Assembly (NCBI RefSeq): GCF_000688475.1
Contig: NZ_JIAN01000005.1
Location: forward strand, 1,240,001 to 1,304,000
Reading direction: 5' to 3'
Origin: Cellulomonas sp. URHE0023
Lineage (GTDB): Bacteria; Actinomycetota; Actinomycetes; Actinomycetales; Cellulomonadaceae
Length of the DNA: 64,000 bases
Shown here: piece after piece, positions 1-8,136 of the stretch
How the letters are laid out: each line of letters starts with the position of its first letter
Numbering within the stretch: the stretch's first letter is position 1
Position numbers and translations under genes: made by a program
Notes under the pieces: model-generated
What the model saw: only the letters and a program-made list of their open reading frames with translations
What the model was told of the DNA's origin: nothing
Database searches by the model: none

Positions 1-2
1 CG

Positions 3-2600
3 TCAGGCCTGCATGTCCACGAAGCGTGAATAGTGCCCCTGGAACGCCACGACGAGGGTGTCGGTCGGCCCGTTTCGGTGCTTGGCCACGATGACGTCGG
101 CCTCACCCGCCCGTGGCGACTCCTTCTCATAGGCGTCCTCGCGGTGCAGCAGGATGACGATGTCGGCGTCCTGCTCGATGGAGCCGGACTCACGCAGGTC
201 GCTCATCTGGGGGCGCTTGTCGGTGCGCTGCTCGGCGCCACGGTTCAGCTGGCTGATCGCGATCACCGGAACCTCGAGCTCCTTGGCCAGCAGCTTGAGT
301 GCACGGGAGAACTCCGAGACCTCCTGCTGGCGGGACTCGACGCGCTTTCCGGACGACATGAGCTGCAGGTAGTCGATGACGACGAGCTTGAGGTCGTGCT
401 TCTGCTTGAGCCGCCGGCACTTCGCGCGGATCTCCATGAGCGACATGTTCGGGGAGTCGTCGATGAACAGCGGGGCCTCGGAGATCTTGCCCATGGTCGC
501 GGCGATCTTGGCCCAGTCGTCCTCGCCCATCTGACCGTTGCGCAGCTTCTGCAGGTGCACGCGCGCCTCGGCGGAGAGCAGACGCATCGTGATCTCGTTG
601 CGGCTCATCTCGAGGGAGAAGACCACAGACGTCATGTTGTGCTTGATCGACGCCGACCGGGCGATGTCGATGCCCATGGTCGAGTTGTGCGTGGGGATCA
701 TCGACCGGCTGGCGAGGTACAGGTGCGACTCGTGCTCGATCTGCACGCACCGCACGGGCACGCTGTCGATGGGCTCGACCGACACGATGAACCGCTGCGT
801 CAGGCGGCCGGTGGAGGGCTTGCGCCGATCCTTGTGGACCAGGCGCTTGCGCTCGAGCGCGAAGACGTCGTCGTCCGTCGTGAAGGTCAGGGTGAACGCC
901 GTCGAGGAAGCCTCGGTGCGACCGTTGACCCGCTTGGTCGACCAGCCCGTGCGGTAGCCGAGGGAGTGCACGAGCTCGCGGACGTCGTCGGCGAGCCGCC
1001 GGTTGGTCAGCGTGATCTGCACGCTTCCCGTGGGGCTCACCGTGCCGTCGGTGTCCAGCAGACCGGCCAGCAGATCGCGGCGCTGACCCTGTGACGCGCG
1101 CAGGTACGACGTCGGGATGTGCTTGTCACCGAGCACCCCGAGCGTCCGCAGGCGTCCGTGCACCGTGCCGTTCGCGTCATGACATGACTGGCACCGCAGC
1201 AGGCCGGTCGTCGCCACGCCACAGTTGGGGCAGGTCGGGACGGGAACGGGCGCGGTCAGCGTCTTGACCTTGCCGCCGCAGGAGCGACCGCAGGTGCGGA
1301 CCTGCGACCCGCGAGGCACGAACGCGGTCCCGCACACCTCGCACGAGCGCTTGGGGACGACGTCGACGGGAAGCTGCACCTGGTAGAGCCGCGCCGGTCC
1401 TGCACCGGAAGGGCCCATGTCGCGGGCGACGAGCCCGCGGCCCTCGATCATCATCGCGATCTCTGGGTCGGCGCTGGTGAAGCGGGCCGAGGCCGAGTGG
1501 CCGCCGCCCAGCCAGACGCCGAGCGCGTAGGCGTCGATGGGCAGCTCGGCCGCGGGGAGGTCGAGGGGACGTGCCGTGACGACCGAATGGTTCGCACGGC
1601 CGTCGGCCGTCGCGCACCGGACGGTCGCGTAGATCTCCTCGGTCGTCCGCAGACCGGAGACCGGCCCGGAGATTCCGCGACGCTCCGCGCGGGTGCTCGT
1701 CTCCCACTCATGCCAGGCATCGGCGACGATCACCGTGCCGTCATCGAACGTCACGCGGTACGTCGGTCGATCCGTCATCACCCCGGTCGCGCCGACGACA
1801 CGGGTCGGGGTGCCGTCTGCGGCGATCAGCAGGTCGCCGACCTGGACCGACCCCATCGTCGTCCACCCGGTGGGTGTGGGCAGCGGGGTGTCGAGGGCCA
1901 GGGCCTTGCCGATGGCCGGCCGGGCTGCGAGCACGATCATCTGACCCGGGTGCAGTCCGTTGGTCAGTCGGTCGAGGTCGGAGAAGCCCGTCGGAACCCC
2001 GATCATGCCCTCGCCGCGGTGTCCGGCCGCCTCGATCTCGTCGACCGCTCCCCCGATGATGTCGCCGAGGATCAGGTAGTCCTCCGACGACCGCCGCTCG
2101 GTCACCGCGTAGACCTCGGCCTGCGCGTTGTTCACGATCTCGTCGACGTCGCCGCCGTCCGTGCCGTAGCCGAGCTGCACGATGCGCGTGCCGGCCTCGA
2201 CGAGCTTGCGGAGCACCGACCGCTCCCGCACGATCCGCGCGTAGTAGCCGGCGTTCGCGGCGGTGGGGACGGACGAGATCAGCGTGTGCAGGTACGGAGC
2301 TCCGCCGATGCGGCCGATCTCGCCGCGCTTGGTCAGCTCGTCCGCGACGGTGATCGCGTCGGCGGGCTCACCGCGGCCGTAGAGGTCGAGGATCGAGTCG
2401 TAGATGACCTCGTGCGCGGGCCGGTAGAAGTCGGTGCCGCGGATCTGCTCGACGACGTCGGCGATGGCGTCCTTCGAGATCATCATCCCGCCGAGCACCG
2501 AGCGCTCCGCGTCGAGATCCTGCGGAGGGGTCCTGTCGTAGCCGCCGCCACCGCGGCCCGCAGAGGCCGGCGCGCCGTACTCGAGCTCGTCGATCGTCAT
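3..2600 (-). CDS. dnaB: Replicative DNA helicase DnaB, precursor with in-frame intein
   Basis: This is the hexameric replicative helicase, which unwinds DNA ahead of the fork. The 865-residue precursor has an N-terminal helicase/primase-binding domain (about 30-130) and a RecA-like C-terminal domain split by an intein at 233-639. Removing the intein rejoins ...RPAIGK with STMG and restores the Walker A lysine-serine pair. The remaining 458 residues match the usual DnaB length. Downstream motifs include VVIDYLQLM (Walker B) and SQLNRGAEQR. The start at 2600 is chosen because a GGGGAAG ribosome site precedes it and MTIDELEYG begins the family-like N-terminus; the frame stays open upstream but without family similarity. 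The gene reads leftward in the rpsF-ssb-rpsR-rplI-dnaB neighbourhood, but is separated from rplI here by the liv operon. Confidence 0.97.
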   Translation of the reverse strand: MTIDELEYGAPASAGRGGGGYDRTPPQDLDAERSVLGGMMISKDAIADVVEQIRGTDFYRPAHEVIYDSILDLYGRGEPADAITVADELTKRGEIGRIGGAPYLHTLISSVPTAANAGYYARIVRERSVLRKLVEAGTRIVQLGYGTDGGDVDEIVNNAQAEVYAVTERRSSEDYLILGDIIGGAVDEIEAAGHRGEGMIGVPTGFSDLDRLTNGLHPGQMIVLAARPAIGKALALDTPLPTPTGWTTMGSVQVGDLLIAADGTPTRVVGATGVMTDRPTYRVTFDDGTVIVADAWHEWETSTRAERRGISGPVSGLRTTEEIYATVRCATADGRANHSVVTARPLDLPAAELPIDAYALGVWLGGGHSASARFTSADPEIAMMIEGRGLVARDMGPSGAGPARLYQVQLPVDVVPKRSCEVCGTAFVPRGSQVRTCGRSCGGKVKTLTAPVPVPTCPNCGVATTGLLRCQSCHDANGTVHGRLRTLGVLGDKHIPTSYLRASQGQRRDLLAGLLDTDGTVSPTGSVQITLTNRRLADDVRELVHSLGYRTGWSTKRVNGRTEASSTAFTLTFTTDDDVFALERKRLVHKDRRKPSTGRLTQRFIVSVEPIDSVPVRCVQIEHESHLYLASRSMIPTHNSTMGIDIARSASIKHNMTSVVFSLEMSRNEITMRLLSAEARVHLQKLRNGQMGEDDWAKIAATMGKISEAPLFIDDSPNMSLMEIRAKCRRLKQKHDLKLVVIDYLQLMSSGKRVESRQQEVSEFSRALKLLAKELEVPVIAISQLNRGAEQRTDKRPQMSDLRESGSIEQDADIVILLHREDAYEKESPRAGEADVIVAKHRNGPTDTLVVAFQGHYSRFVDMQA
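684..1904 (-). mobile_element. Class 3 intein in DnaB, with zinc-finger insertion and degenerate LAGLIDADG endonuclease
   Basis: The protein insert has 407 residues. It begins with Ala (ALALDTPLPTPTGW) instead of the usual Cys or Ser, and ends PTHN before a Ser +1 that is the Walker A serine. The class 3 triplet is present in intein numbering: Trp67 in block B (HEW), Cys386 in block F (VRCVQIE) and Thr405 in block G. In class 3 inteins the block F Cys makes the first nucleophilic attack. A homing-endonuclease domain is visible. Its second LAGLIDADG motif (LLAGLLDTDG, 278-287) keeps the acidic residue. The first (ALGVWLGGG) has Gly134 where Asp is expected. Between them lie two four-Cys clusters (188/191/205/209 and 225/228/238/241), probably zinc ribbons. 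Splicing is likely because the helicase is essential; cleavage activity is doubtful. Confidence 0.93.
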
Positions 2601-2942
2601 CGCTTCCCCATCGTCATCGTTCGAACATATGTACTCTGGGGTACTGACACTCAGGCCCGTGCGAGGCCCGTTCTCGACCTCGCTCTTGGACGGTAGGCGC
2701 CTTTGGGCGTGCGTCCAAACGAAGCCACGAATGCCTGTGAGCGGCCTTGTGGACGGGCGACCAAACCTGTCGATGGTCTGTGGATAACCTTGGCGAGTTG
2801 CCCACAGGCCGTGGACAGACATGTGGATGACGGGCAGGTTTCGCCCGCGCCCGACGCCGGGACCGGCGCAAACGCCGAGCGGTTCCTGTGGATCGAGGAA
2901 AGGTTGGCCGCGATTTCACCAGTCGGACACACACCTGCGGGC
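2601..2942. other. Divergent intergenic region between dnaB and the MATE gene
   Basis: There is no convincing gene here, although frames stay open on both strands. It must hold the dnaB promoter (leftward) and the exporter promoter (rightward). It contains one perfect DnaA box (listed separately) and several partly matching TGTGGA-type sequences between 2805 and 2826. Confidence 0.6.
2779..2787 (-). promoter_or_regulatory. Perfect DnaA box upstream of dnaB
   Basis: The + strand reads TGTGGATAA, the exact complement of the DnaA box TTATCCACA. It lies about 180 bp upstream of the dnaB start. It could allow DnaA to control helicase transcription or could titrate DnaA. The sequence is certain; the role is inferred. 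Confidence 0.5.
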
Positions 2943-4250
2943 GTGGACAGGCAGATACTGGCCCTCGCCGTCCCAGCGCTCGGTGCACTCGTCGCCGAAC
3001 CGCTGTTCGTCCTCGTGGACTCCGCCGTCGTCGGCCACCTCGGAACCGCCCCGCTGGCCGGCCTCGCACTCGCGTCGACCGTCCTCATCACCGTCATCGG
3101 CCTGTGCGTCTTCCTCGCCTACGCCACTACCGCGGCCGTCGCGCGGCGCCTCGGCAGCGGTGACCCCGCGGGCGCCCTGCAGCTCGGGGTCGACGGCATG
3201 TGGCTGGCGCTCGGTCTGGGCCTCGTGCTGGCCGTCGCCACCTGGCTGGCGGCGCCGTGGCTCATCGACGCTCTGGGAGCTTCCGACGAGGTCGCGACGC
3301 AGGCGGTGACCTACCTTCGGTGGTCGGCTCCCGGCCTGCCTGGCATGCTCCTCGTCCTCGCCTCGACCGGCGCCCTGCGCGGGCTCCTCGACACGCGGAC
3401 GCCGCTGGTCGTCGCCAGCGTCGGCGCCGTCGGCAACGCGATCCTCAACATCGTGCTCGTCTACGGGGTCGGCATGGGCATCGCGGGCTCCGGGCTCGGG
3501 ACGGCTCTCACACAGGTGGCGATGGGCATCGCGCTGAGCGTCGTCGTCGTCGGCGGCGCCCGGAAGGTCGGTGCGTCCCTGGGGCCCGCGGTCGGCGGCA
3601 TCCTGGCCAACGCCCGCGCCGGCGTTCCTCTGTTCGTCCGCACGTTGTCGCTGCGGCTGGCCATCCTGCTCACGGTCGTCGTCGCGACGAGCCTCGGTCC
3701 CGTCCCGCTCGCCGCGCACCAGGTCGTGGGCGCCGTCTGGGGTCTGGCGGCGTTCGCGCTCGACGCGCTGGCCATCGCGGCCCAGGCCCTCGTCGGGCAC
3801 GCGCTGGGCGCGTCCGACGTGAGACTGGTGCGCACCCTCCTGCGCCGAACCCTGCAGTGGGGTGTCGGGGCGGGTGCCGCGCTCGGTGTCGTCCTCGGAG
3901 GGCTGGCCTGGCTGTACGTCCCGGTGTTCACGTCGTCGGAGGCCGTGCAGCACGCGGCCGCCGGCGCCCTCGTCGTGGCCGGACTGACCATGCCGATGGC
4001 CGGCTGGACGTTCGTGCTCGACGGTGTCCTGATCGGCGCCGGCGACGGACGGTTCCTCGCCTGGGCCGGCATCGGCACGCTGACGGTCTACGTGCCCTGC
4101 GCCCTCGCCGTCCAGCATGCCTCCCCGCCCGATGCCGTCGCAGGGCTGGCCTGGCTGTGGGCGGCGTTCGCGGGCGTCTTCATGCTCGCGCGGGCCGTCT
4201 CCACAGGCCTGCGCGCCCGCGGTTCTCGATGGCTGGTCACCGGCGCCTGA
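2943..4250 (+). CDS. MATE/DinF-family multidrug efflux transporter
   Basis: This is a membrane exporter of the MATE family, which uses an ion gradient to expel cationic or drug-like compounds. From the chosen start it has 435 residues, the family length. It begins DRQILALAVPALGALVAEP, followed by FVLVDSAVVGHLG, the characteristic first MATE segment, with about twelve hydrophobic helices in two halves. The frame is open up to 2703, but the first 80 codons look unlike a transporter. GTG at 2943 fits the family alignment though its ribosome site is weak; TTG at 2904 is an alternative. It is a single gene transcribed away from dnaB. The substrate cannot be read from the sequence. Confidence 0.85.
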   Translation: MDRQILALAVPALGALVAEPLFVLVDSAVVGHLGTAPLAGLALASTVLITVIGLCVFLAYATTAAVARRLGSGDPAGALQLGVDGMWLALGLGLVLAVATWLAAPWLIDALGASDEVATQAVTYLRWSAPGLPGMLLVLASTGALRGLLDTRTPLVVASVGAVGNAILNIVLVYGVGMGIAGSGLGTALTQVAMGIALSVVVVGGARKVGASLGPAVGGILANARAGVPLFVRTLSLRLAILLTVVVATSLGPVPLAAHQVVGAVWGLAAFALDALAIAAQALVGHALGASDVRLVRTLLRRTLQWGVGAGAALGVVLGGLAWLYVPVFTSSEAVQHAAAGALVVAGLTMPMAGWTFVLDGVLIGAGDGRFLAWAGIGTLTVYVPCALAVQHASPPDAVAGLAWLWAAFAGVFMLARAVSTGLRARGSRWLVTGA

Positions 4251-4506
4251 CGGCTCGGCGCTGGCGTTCGGAACGACAAAGCGTCAGACTGCGCGCGGCG
4301 GGGTACGCCAAGGCTGTCGTCCCCGAACACCGTCGACGACGGCATCGTTATCGTTCTGTGACCTGCGCGTTCTCGATTCGACACCAGGTTTCGGGGTGAA
4401 TCGAAACGCCCCGGTAACCCCACTGGCTTACCTTTCCTTCAGCCCCGGCACCGTCGGGAAACGGACCGCCCTCAAGGGCGGCCACGCACATCCACGGAGG
4501 TATCAC

Positions 4507-5742
4507 ATGCGTAGATCGACTCCGCGCCTTGCGGGAACGGCGCTCGTCCTTGCAGTCGGCCTCGCCGTCGCCGGGTGTTCGTCCAAGTCCACGGACTCCG
4601 GATCGGACTCCAGCGCATCCTCGACCGGGGGTGGCTCCGCAGAGCTCTCGATCCAGCCCCTCGTCCAGGTCGACCAGGACGGTACGGAGGTCAAGGCCGA
4701 CAGCAGCGGCACGCCCGCCAACCCGGCCGGCGACGGGAGCGCGACGTGCGCCCCGGTGACGATCGCCATGGCCGGTGCCCTCACGGGCCCGAACGCCGCG
4801 CTCGGCATCAACATCCTCAACGGCGCGACGCTCGCCATCGACGCGCACAACGCCGCTTCGCCCGACTGCCAGGTCTCCATCAAGCAGTTCGACACCGAGG
4901 GTGACCCGCAGAAGGCCACGCAGGTCGCGCCGACGATCGTCGCCGACACCTCGATCATCGGGCTCCTCGGCCCGGCGTTCTCCGGCGAGACCAAGGCCGT
5001 CGGCCCGGTCTTCAACCAGGCCGGTCTGCTCTCGCTGACCGCCTCGGCCACGAACCCGGACCTGACCAAGAACGGCTGGAACAACTTCTTCCGCGGTCTG
5101 GCCAACGACGCGGTCCAGGGCCCGTCCGTCGCGGCCTACCTGGTCAACACGCTCAAGTTCGAGAAGGTCTGCGTCGTCCAGGACGACTCCGACTACGGCG
5201 TGGGCCTCGCGGAGCAGATCACCACGGGACTCGGTGACGCAGCCGACTCCAGCTGCGCCGCGAAGGTGAAGACCGGCGACAAGGACTTCTCCGCCGCAGT
5301 CCAGGTCATCAAGGGTGAGGAGCCGGACGCGGTGTTCTACGCCGGCTACTACGCCGAGGGTGCACCGTTCGCCTCGCAGCTCAAGGAGAGCGGCGTCACG
5401 GCGGCCTTCGTCTCCGCTGACGGCAGCAACGACCCGCAGTTCGTCAAGCAGGCCGGCGACGCCGCCAAGGACGCCTACCTGTCCTGCCCGTGCGGCCCCG
5501 CGCCGGACCAGTTCGCCACCGACTACCAGGCCAAGTTCAACGCGGCCCCGGGCGTCTACTCGGTCGAGGCCTATGACCTGGCCACGATCATGCTCCTGGG
5601 CATCGACTCGGGCGTCACGGACCGTGCCGGTCTCGTCGACTTCGTGAAGAACTACGACGGTGACGGCCTGGCCCGCCACTACAAGTGGGAGTCGACGGGC
5701 GAGCTCGCCTCCGCCCTGATCTGGATCTACCAGGTCAAGTAG
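4507..5742 (+). CDS. Branched-chain amino-acid ABC transporter, substrate-binding lipoprotein (LivJ/LivK)
   Basis: This is the extracytoplasmic binding protein of a leucine/isoleucine/valine-type (HAAT) importer. The 411-residue precursor has a lipoprotein signal ending in VAGC (lipidated Cys24), a Ser/Gly-rich linker, then a periplasmic-binding type I fold with PVTIAMAGALTGPNAALG and VCVVQDDSDYGVGLAEQ segments. A GGAGG site lies 8 bases before the ATG. It is the first gene of livJHMGF, separated from livH by a strong hairpin that probably lets the receptor be made in excess over the membrane complex. Family members also bind amides, urea or other amino acids, so the ligand is uncertain. Confidence 0.9.
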   Translation: MRRSTPRLAGTALVLAVGLAVAGCSSKSTDSGSDSSASSTGGGSAELSIQPLVQVDQDGTEVKADSSGTPANPAGDGSATCAPVTIAMAGALTGPNAALGINILNGATLAIDAHNAASPDCQVSIKQFDTEGDPQKATQVAPTIVADTSIIGLLGPAFSGETKAVGPVFNQAGLLSLTASATNPDLTKNGWNNFFRGLANDAVQGPSVAAYLVNTLKFEKVCVVQDDSDYGVGLAEQITTGLGDAADSSCAAKVKTGDKDFSAAVQVIKGEEPDAVFYAGYYAEGAPFASQLKESGVTAAFVSADGSNDPQFVKQAGDAAKDAYLSCPCGPAPDQFATDYQAKFNAAPGVYSVEAYDLATIMLLGIDSGVTDRAGLVDFVKNYDGDGLARHYKWESTGELASALIWIYQVK

Positions 5743-5748
5743 CGCGCA

Positions 5749-5784
5749 CACGACGGCCGGGTCCACCTGGACCCGGCCGTCGTG
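5749..5784 (+). terminator. Intra-operon hairpin between livJ and livH
   Basis: There is a perfect 17-bp inverted repeat with a 2-base centre (arms 5749-5765 and 5768-5784), not followed by a T run. It sits 7 bases after the livJ stop and 38 bases before livH. It probably acts as a partial terminator or 3'-end stabiliser of the livJ transcript, since the rest of the operon has no obvious separate promoter. Confidence 0.7.
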
Positions 5785-5821
5785 ACGTACTCTCGCCCGC
5801 ACCCCCCGCTCAAGGAGTCCC

Positions 5822-6862
5822 ATGAGTTCTGTCCTGCACGCAGGCGCGCAGGTCCTTGCCGACCCGATGATCGGGTTCGACCTCGGCGCACTAGCTCGGA
5901 ACTTCTGGGCACTGACCATCGACGGCCTGACCTACGGCTCGATCTACGCGCTCGTCGCCGTCGGCTACACCCTCGTGTACGGCGTTCTGCGCCTCATCAA
6001 CTTCGCACACTCCGAGATCTTCATGCTCGGCATGTTCGGCGTGTACGGGACCCTCCTGCTCCTCGGCTTCACGCCGAGCGGGAACGCGTACAACGAGGGC
6101 ATCCCGATGACGATCCTCTACCTCGGCATCGCCCTGATCGGCGGCATGATCGTCGCCGGCGGATCGGCCGTCGGGCTCGAGCGGGTCGCGTACCGGCCGC
6201 TGCGCAAGCGCGGCGCACCCTCGCTCGTGTTCCTCATCACCGCCATCGGCGCCTCGTTCGTGATCCAGGAGTTCGTGCACTTCGTGCTCCCGAAGCTGAC
6301 CAACGGGAAGCTCGGCGGCGTCAACGCCCAGCAGCCGATCCGGCTCGTCGAGCCGGTGGACGTCTTCAGCATCTTCGGCGCGACCGTCACCAACATCGAG
6401 ATCGCGATCATCGTCTCGGCCCTGGTCCTGGCGTTCATCACGGACCGGTTCATCAACGCGACGAAGTTCGGCCGCGGTATCCGCGCCGTCGCCCAGGACC
6501 CCGTGACGGCAACGCTCATGGGCGTGTCCCGGGAGCGCGTCATCATGCTCACGTTCCTCATCGGCGGTGTCCTCGCCGGCGCTGCCGCCCTCTTCTACAC
6601 GCTGCGCGTGCCGAGCGGGATCATCTACTCCGGGGGGTTCATCCTCGGCATCAAGGCCTTCAGCGCCGCCGTCCTCGGCGGGATCGGCAACCTGCGCGGT
6701 GCCCTGCTCGGTGGCCTCCTGCTGGGCGTCATGGAGCTCTACGGCCAGGCAGTCTTCGGGACCGAGTGGCGCGACGTCGTCGCGTTCGTCCTGCTGGTGC
6801 TGGTGCTCATGTTCCGACCTACCGGCATCCTGGGTGAGTCCCTCGGGAGGGCACGAGCATGA
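5822..6862 (+). CDS. livH: Branched-chain amino-acid ABC transporter permease LivH
   Basis: This is one of two membrane permeases of the liv importer (346 residues). About eight hydrophobic helices are visible, with the LivH/LivM hallmarks LTYGSIYALVAVGYTLVYG near residue 40, LRLINFAHSEIFMLG, and FSAAVLGGIGNLRGALLGG near 280. An AAGGAG site precedes the ATG. A roughly 30-residue N-terminal stretch precedes the first helix. Its stop overlaps the livM start (ATGA), which indicates translational coupling. Confidence 0.93.
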   Translation: MSSVLHAGAQVLADPMIGFDLGALARNFWALTIDGLTYGSIYALVAVGYTLVYGVLRLINFAHSEIFMLGMFGVYGTLLLLGFTPSGNAYNEGIPMTILYLGIALIGGMIVAGGSAVGLERVAYRPLRKRGAPSLVFLITAIGASFVIQEFVHFVLPKLTNGKLGGVNAQQPIRLVEPVDVFSIFGATVTNIEIAIIVSALVLAFITDRFINATKFGRGIRAVAQDPVTATLMGVSRERVIMLTFLIGGVLAGAAALFYTLRVPSGIIYSGGFILGIKAFSAAVLGGIGNLRGALLGGLLLGVMELYGQAVFGTEWRDVVAFVLLVLVLMFRPTGILGESLGRARA

Positions 6863-8136
6863 GCAGCGACGTCTCGACCAGCACCACCGCCGCCGACAGC
6901 CTGCACCTCGGCCTCGGTGACCGGCTACGCATGTGGTGGGACGCCCTGCCACGCCACACGCAGTGGCTGGTCGGCTCCCCGATCATCATCTTCATCGCAC
7001 TCCTTCCCGTGCTGCGCCTGCCCGTCATCACGACGGTGGGCACCGACTTCGGTAGCGTCCTCGCGCAGTTCGGCATGTACGCGCTGCTCGCGATCGGCCT
7101 CAACGTGGTCGTCGGCCAGACCGGTCTGCTCGACCTCGGGTACGTCGGCTTCTACGCCATCGGCGCCTACACCGTCGGGCTGCTGACCAGCCCGGACAGC
7201 CCGTGGAACCTCACCGACGACTGGCTCTCCACGGACTGGGCCTGGATGGCTGTGGTCCCGATCGCGATCGCGGTGACCGCACTGTCCGGCCTGCTTCTGG
7301 GCTCGCCGACCCTGCGTCTGCGCGGCGACTACCTGGCCATCGTCACCCTCGGGTTCGGTGAGATCGTGCGGCTCCTCGCCGACAACCTCACCGAGCTGAC
7401 CGGCGGTGGACGCGGTCTGTCGCAGATCGCCTACCCGGTCGCCGGCGTCAGCGAGGAACGACCCAACGGCGTCTTCTCGGCCGGCAACACCACGCCGCCG
7501 CTAAACTCCGGCGCGTTCTGGTTCTGGCTGTCGATGGTGCTGATCATCATCGTCCTGGTCATCGTCGGAAACCTGGAGCGGTCCCGCGTGGGACGGTCCT
7601 GGGTCGCCATCCGCGAGGACGAGGACGCCGCCGAGATCATGGGCGTGCCCACCTTCAAGTTCAAGCTGTGGGCGTTCGTGATCGGCGCCTCGATCGGTGG
7701 CCTCTCCGGAGCGCTCTACGCCGGGCAGGTCCAGTTCGTGGTCCCGTCCACGTTCAACGTCATCAACTCGATGCTCTTCCTCTGCGCCGTCGTGCTCGGC
7801 GGGCAGGGCAACAAGCTGGGCGTCATCGCAGGCGCGTTCATCATCGTGTACCTGCCGAACTTCTTCCTCGGGCGCACGCAGCTGTTCGGCATCCCGATCA
7901 ACGGTGACGAGATCGCGAGCTACAAGTACCTGTTCTTCGGGATCGCCCTGATGGTCCTGATGATCTTCAGGCCACAGGGCCTGTTCCCGGCGCGGCAGAA
8001 GCTGCTGACCTACGGTCGCCAGGTCTACGTCGCGTCGCGGCGCGCCTACCTGGCTGCCGCGGCTCTCGCGGCCAAGACGCCGGTCCCGGCCACAGCCACG
8101 CCGTCGGGCGACGACACCAAGGGAGGCACCCGATGA
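6859..8136 (+). CDS. livM: Branched-chain amino-acid ABC transporter permease LivM
   Basis: This is the second permease of the importer (425 residues). A hydrophilic N-terminus of about 45 residues precedes the membrane domain. Family segments include LAIGLNVVVGQTGLLDLGYVG and LRGDYLAIVTLGFGEIVR, then IGGLSGALYAGQV. It overlaps livH by 4 bases and livG by 4 bases. The C-terminal 45 residues are Ala-rich and cytoplasmic. LivH and LivM should form the heterodimeric pore energised by LivG and LivF. Confidence 0.93.
   Translation: MSSDVSTSTTAADSLHLGLGDRLRMWWDALPRHTQWLVGSPIIIFIALLPVLRLPVITTVGTDFGSVLAQFGMYALLAIGLNVVVGQTGLLDLGYVGFYAIGAYTVGLLTSPDSPWNLTDDWLSTDWAWMAVVPIAIAVTALSGLLLGSPTLRLRGDYLAIVTLGFGEIVRLLADNLTELTGGGRGLSQIAYPVAGVSEERPNGVFSAGNTTPPLNSGAFWFWLSMVLIIIVLVIVGNLERSRVGRSWVAIREDEDAAEIMGVPTFKFKLWAFVIGASIGGLSGALYAGQVQFVVPSTFNVINSMLFLCAVVLGGQGNKLGVIAGAFIIVYLPNFFLGRTQLFGIPINGDEIASYKYLFFGIALMVLMIFRPQGLFPARQKLLTYGRQVYVASRRAYLAAAALAAKTPVPATATPSGDDTKGGTR

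Noticed and set aside
2703..2942. An 80-residue N-terminal extension of the MATE transporter
   Set aside because: The segment covers the divergent promoter region with a DnaA box and is unlike transporter sequence. The conserved family start fits GTG 2943.
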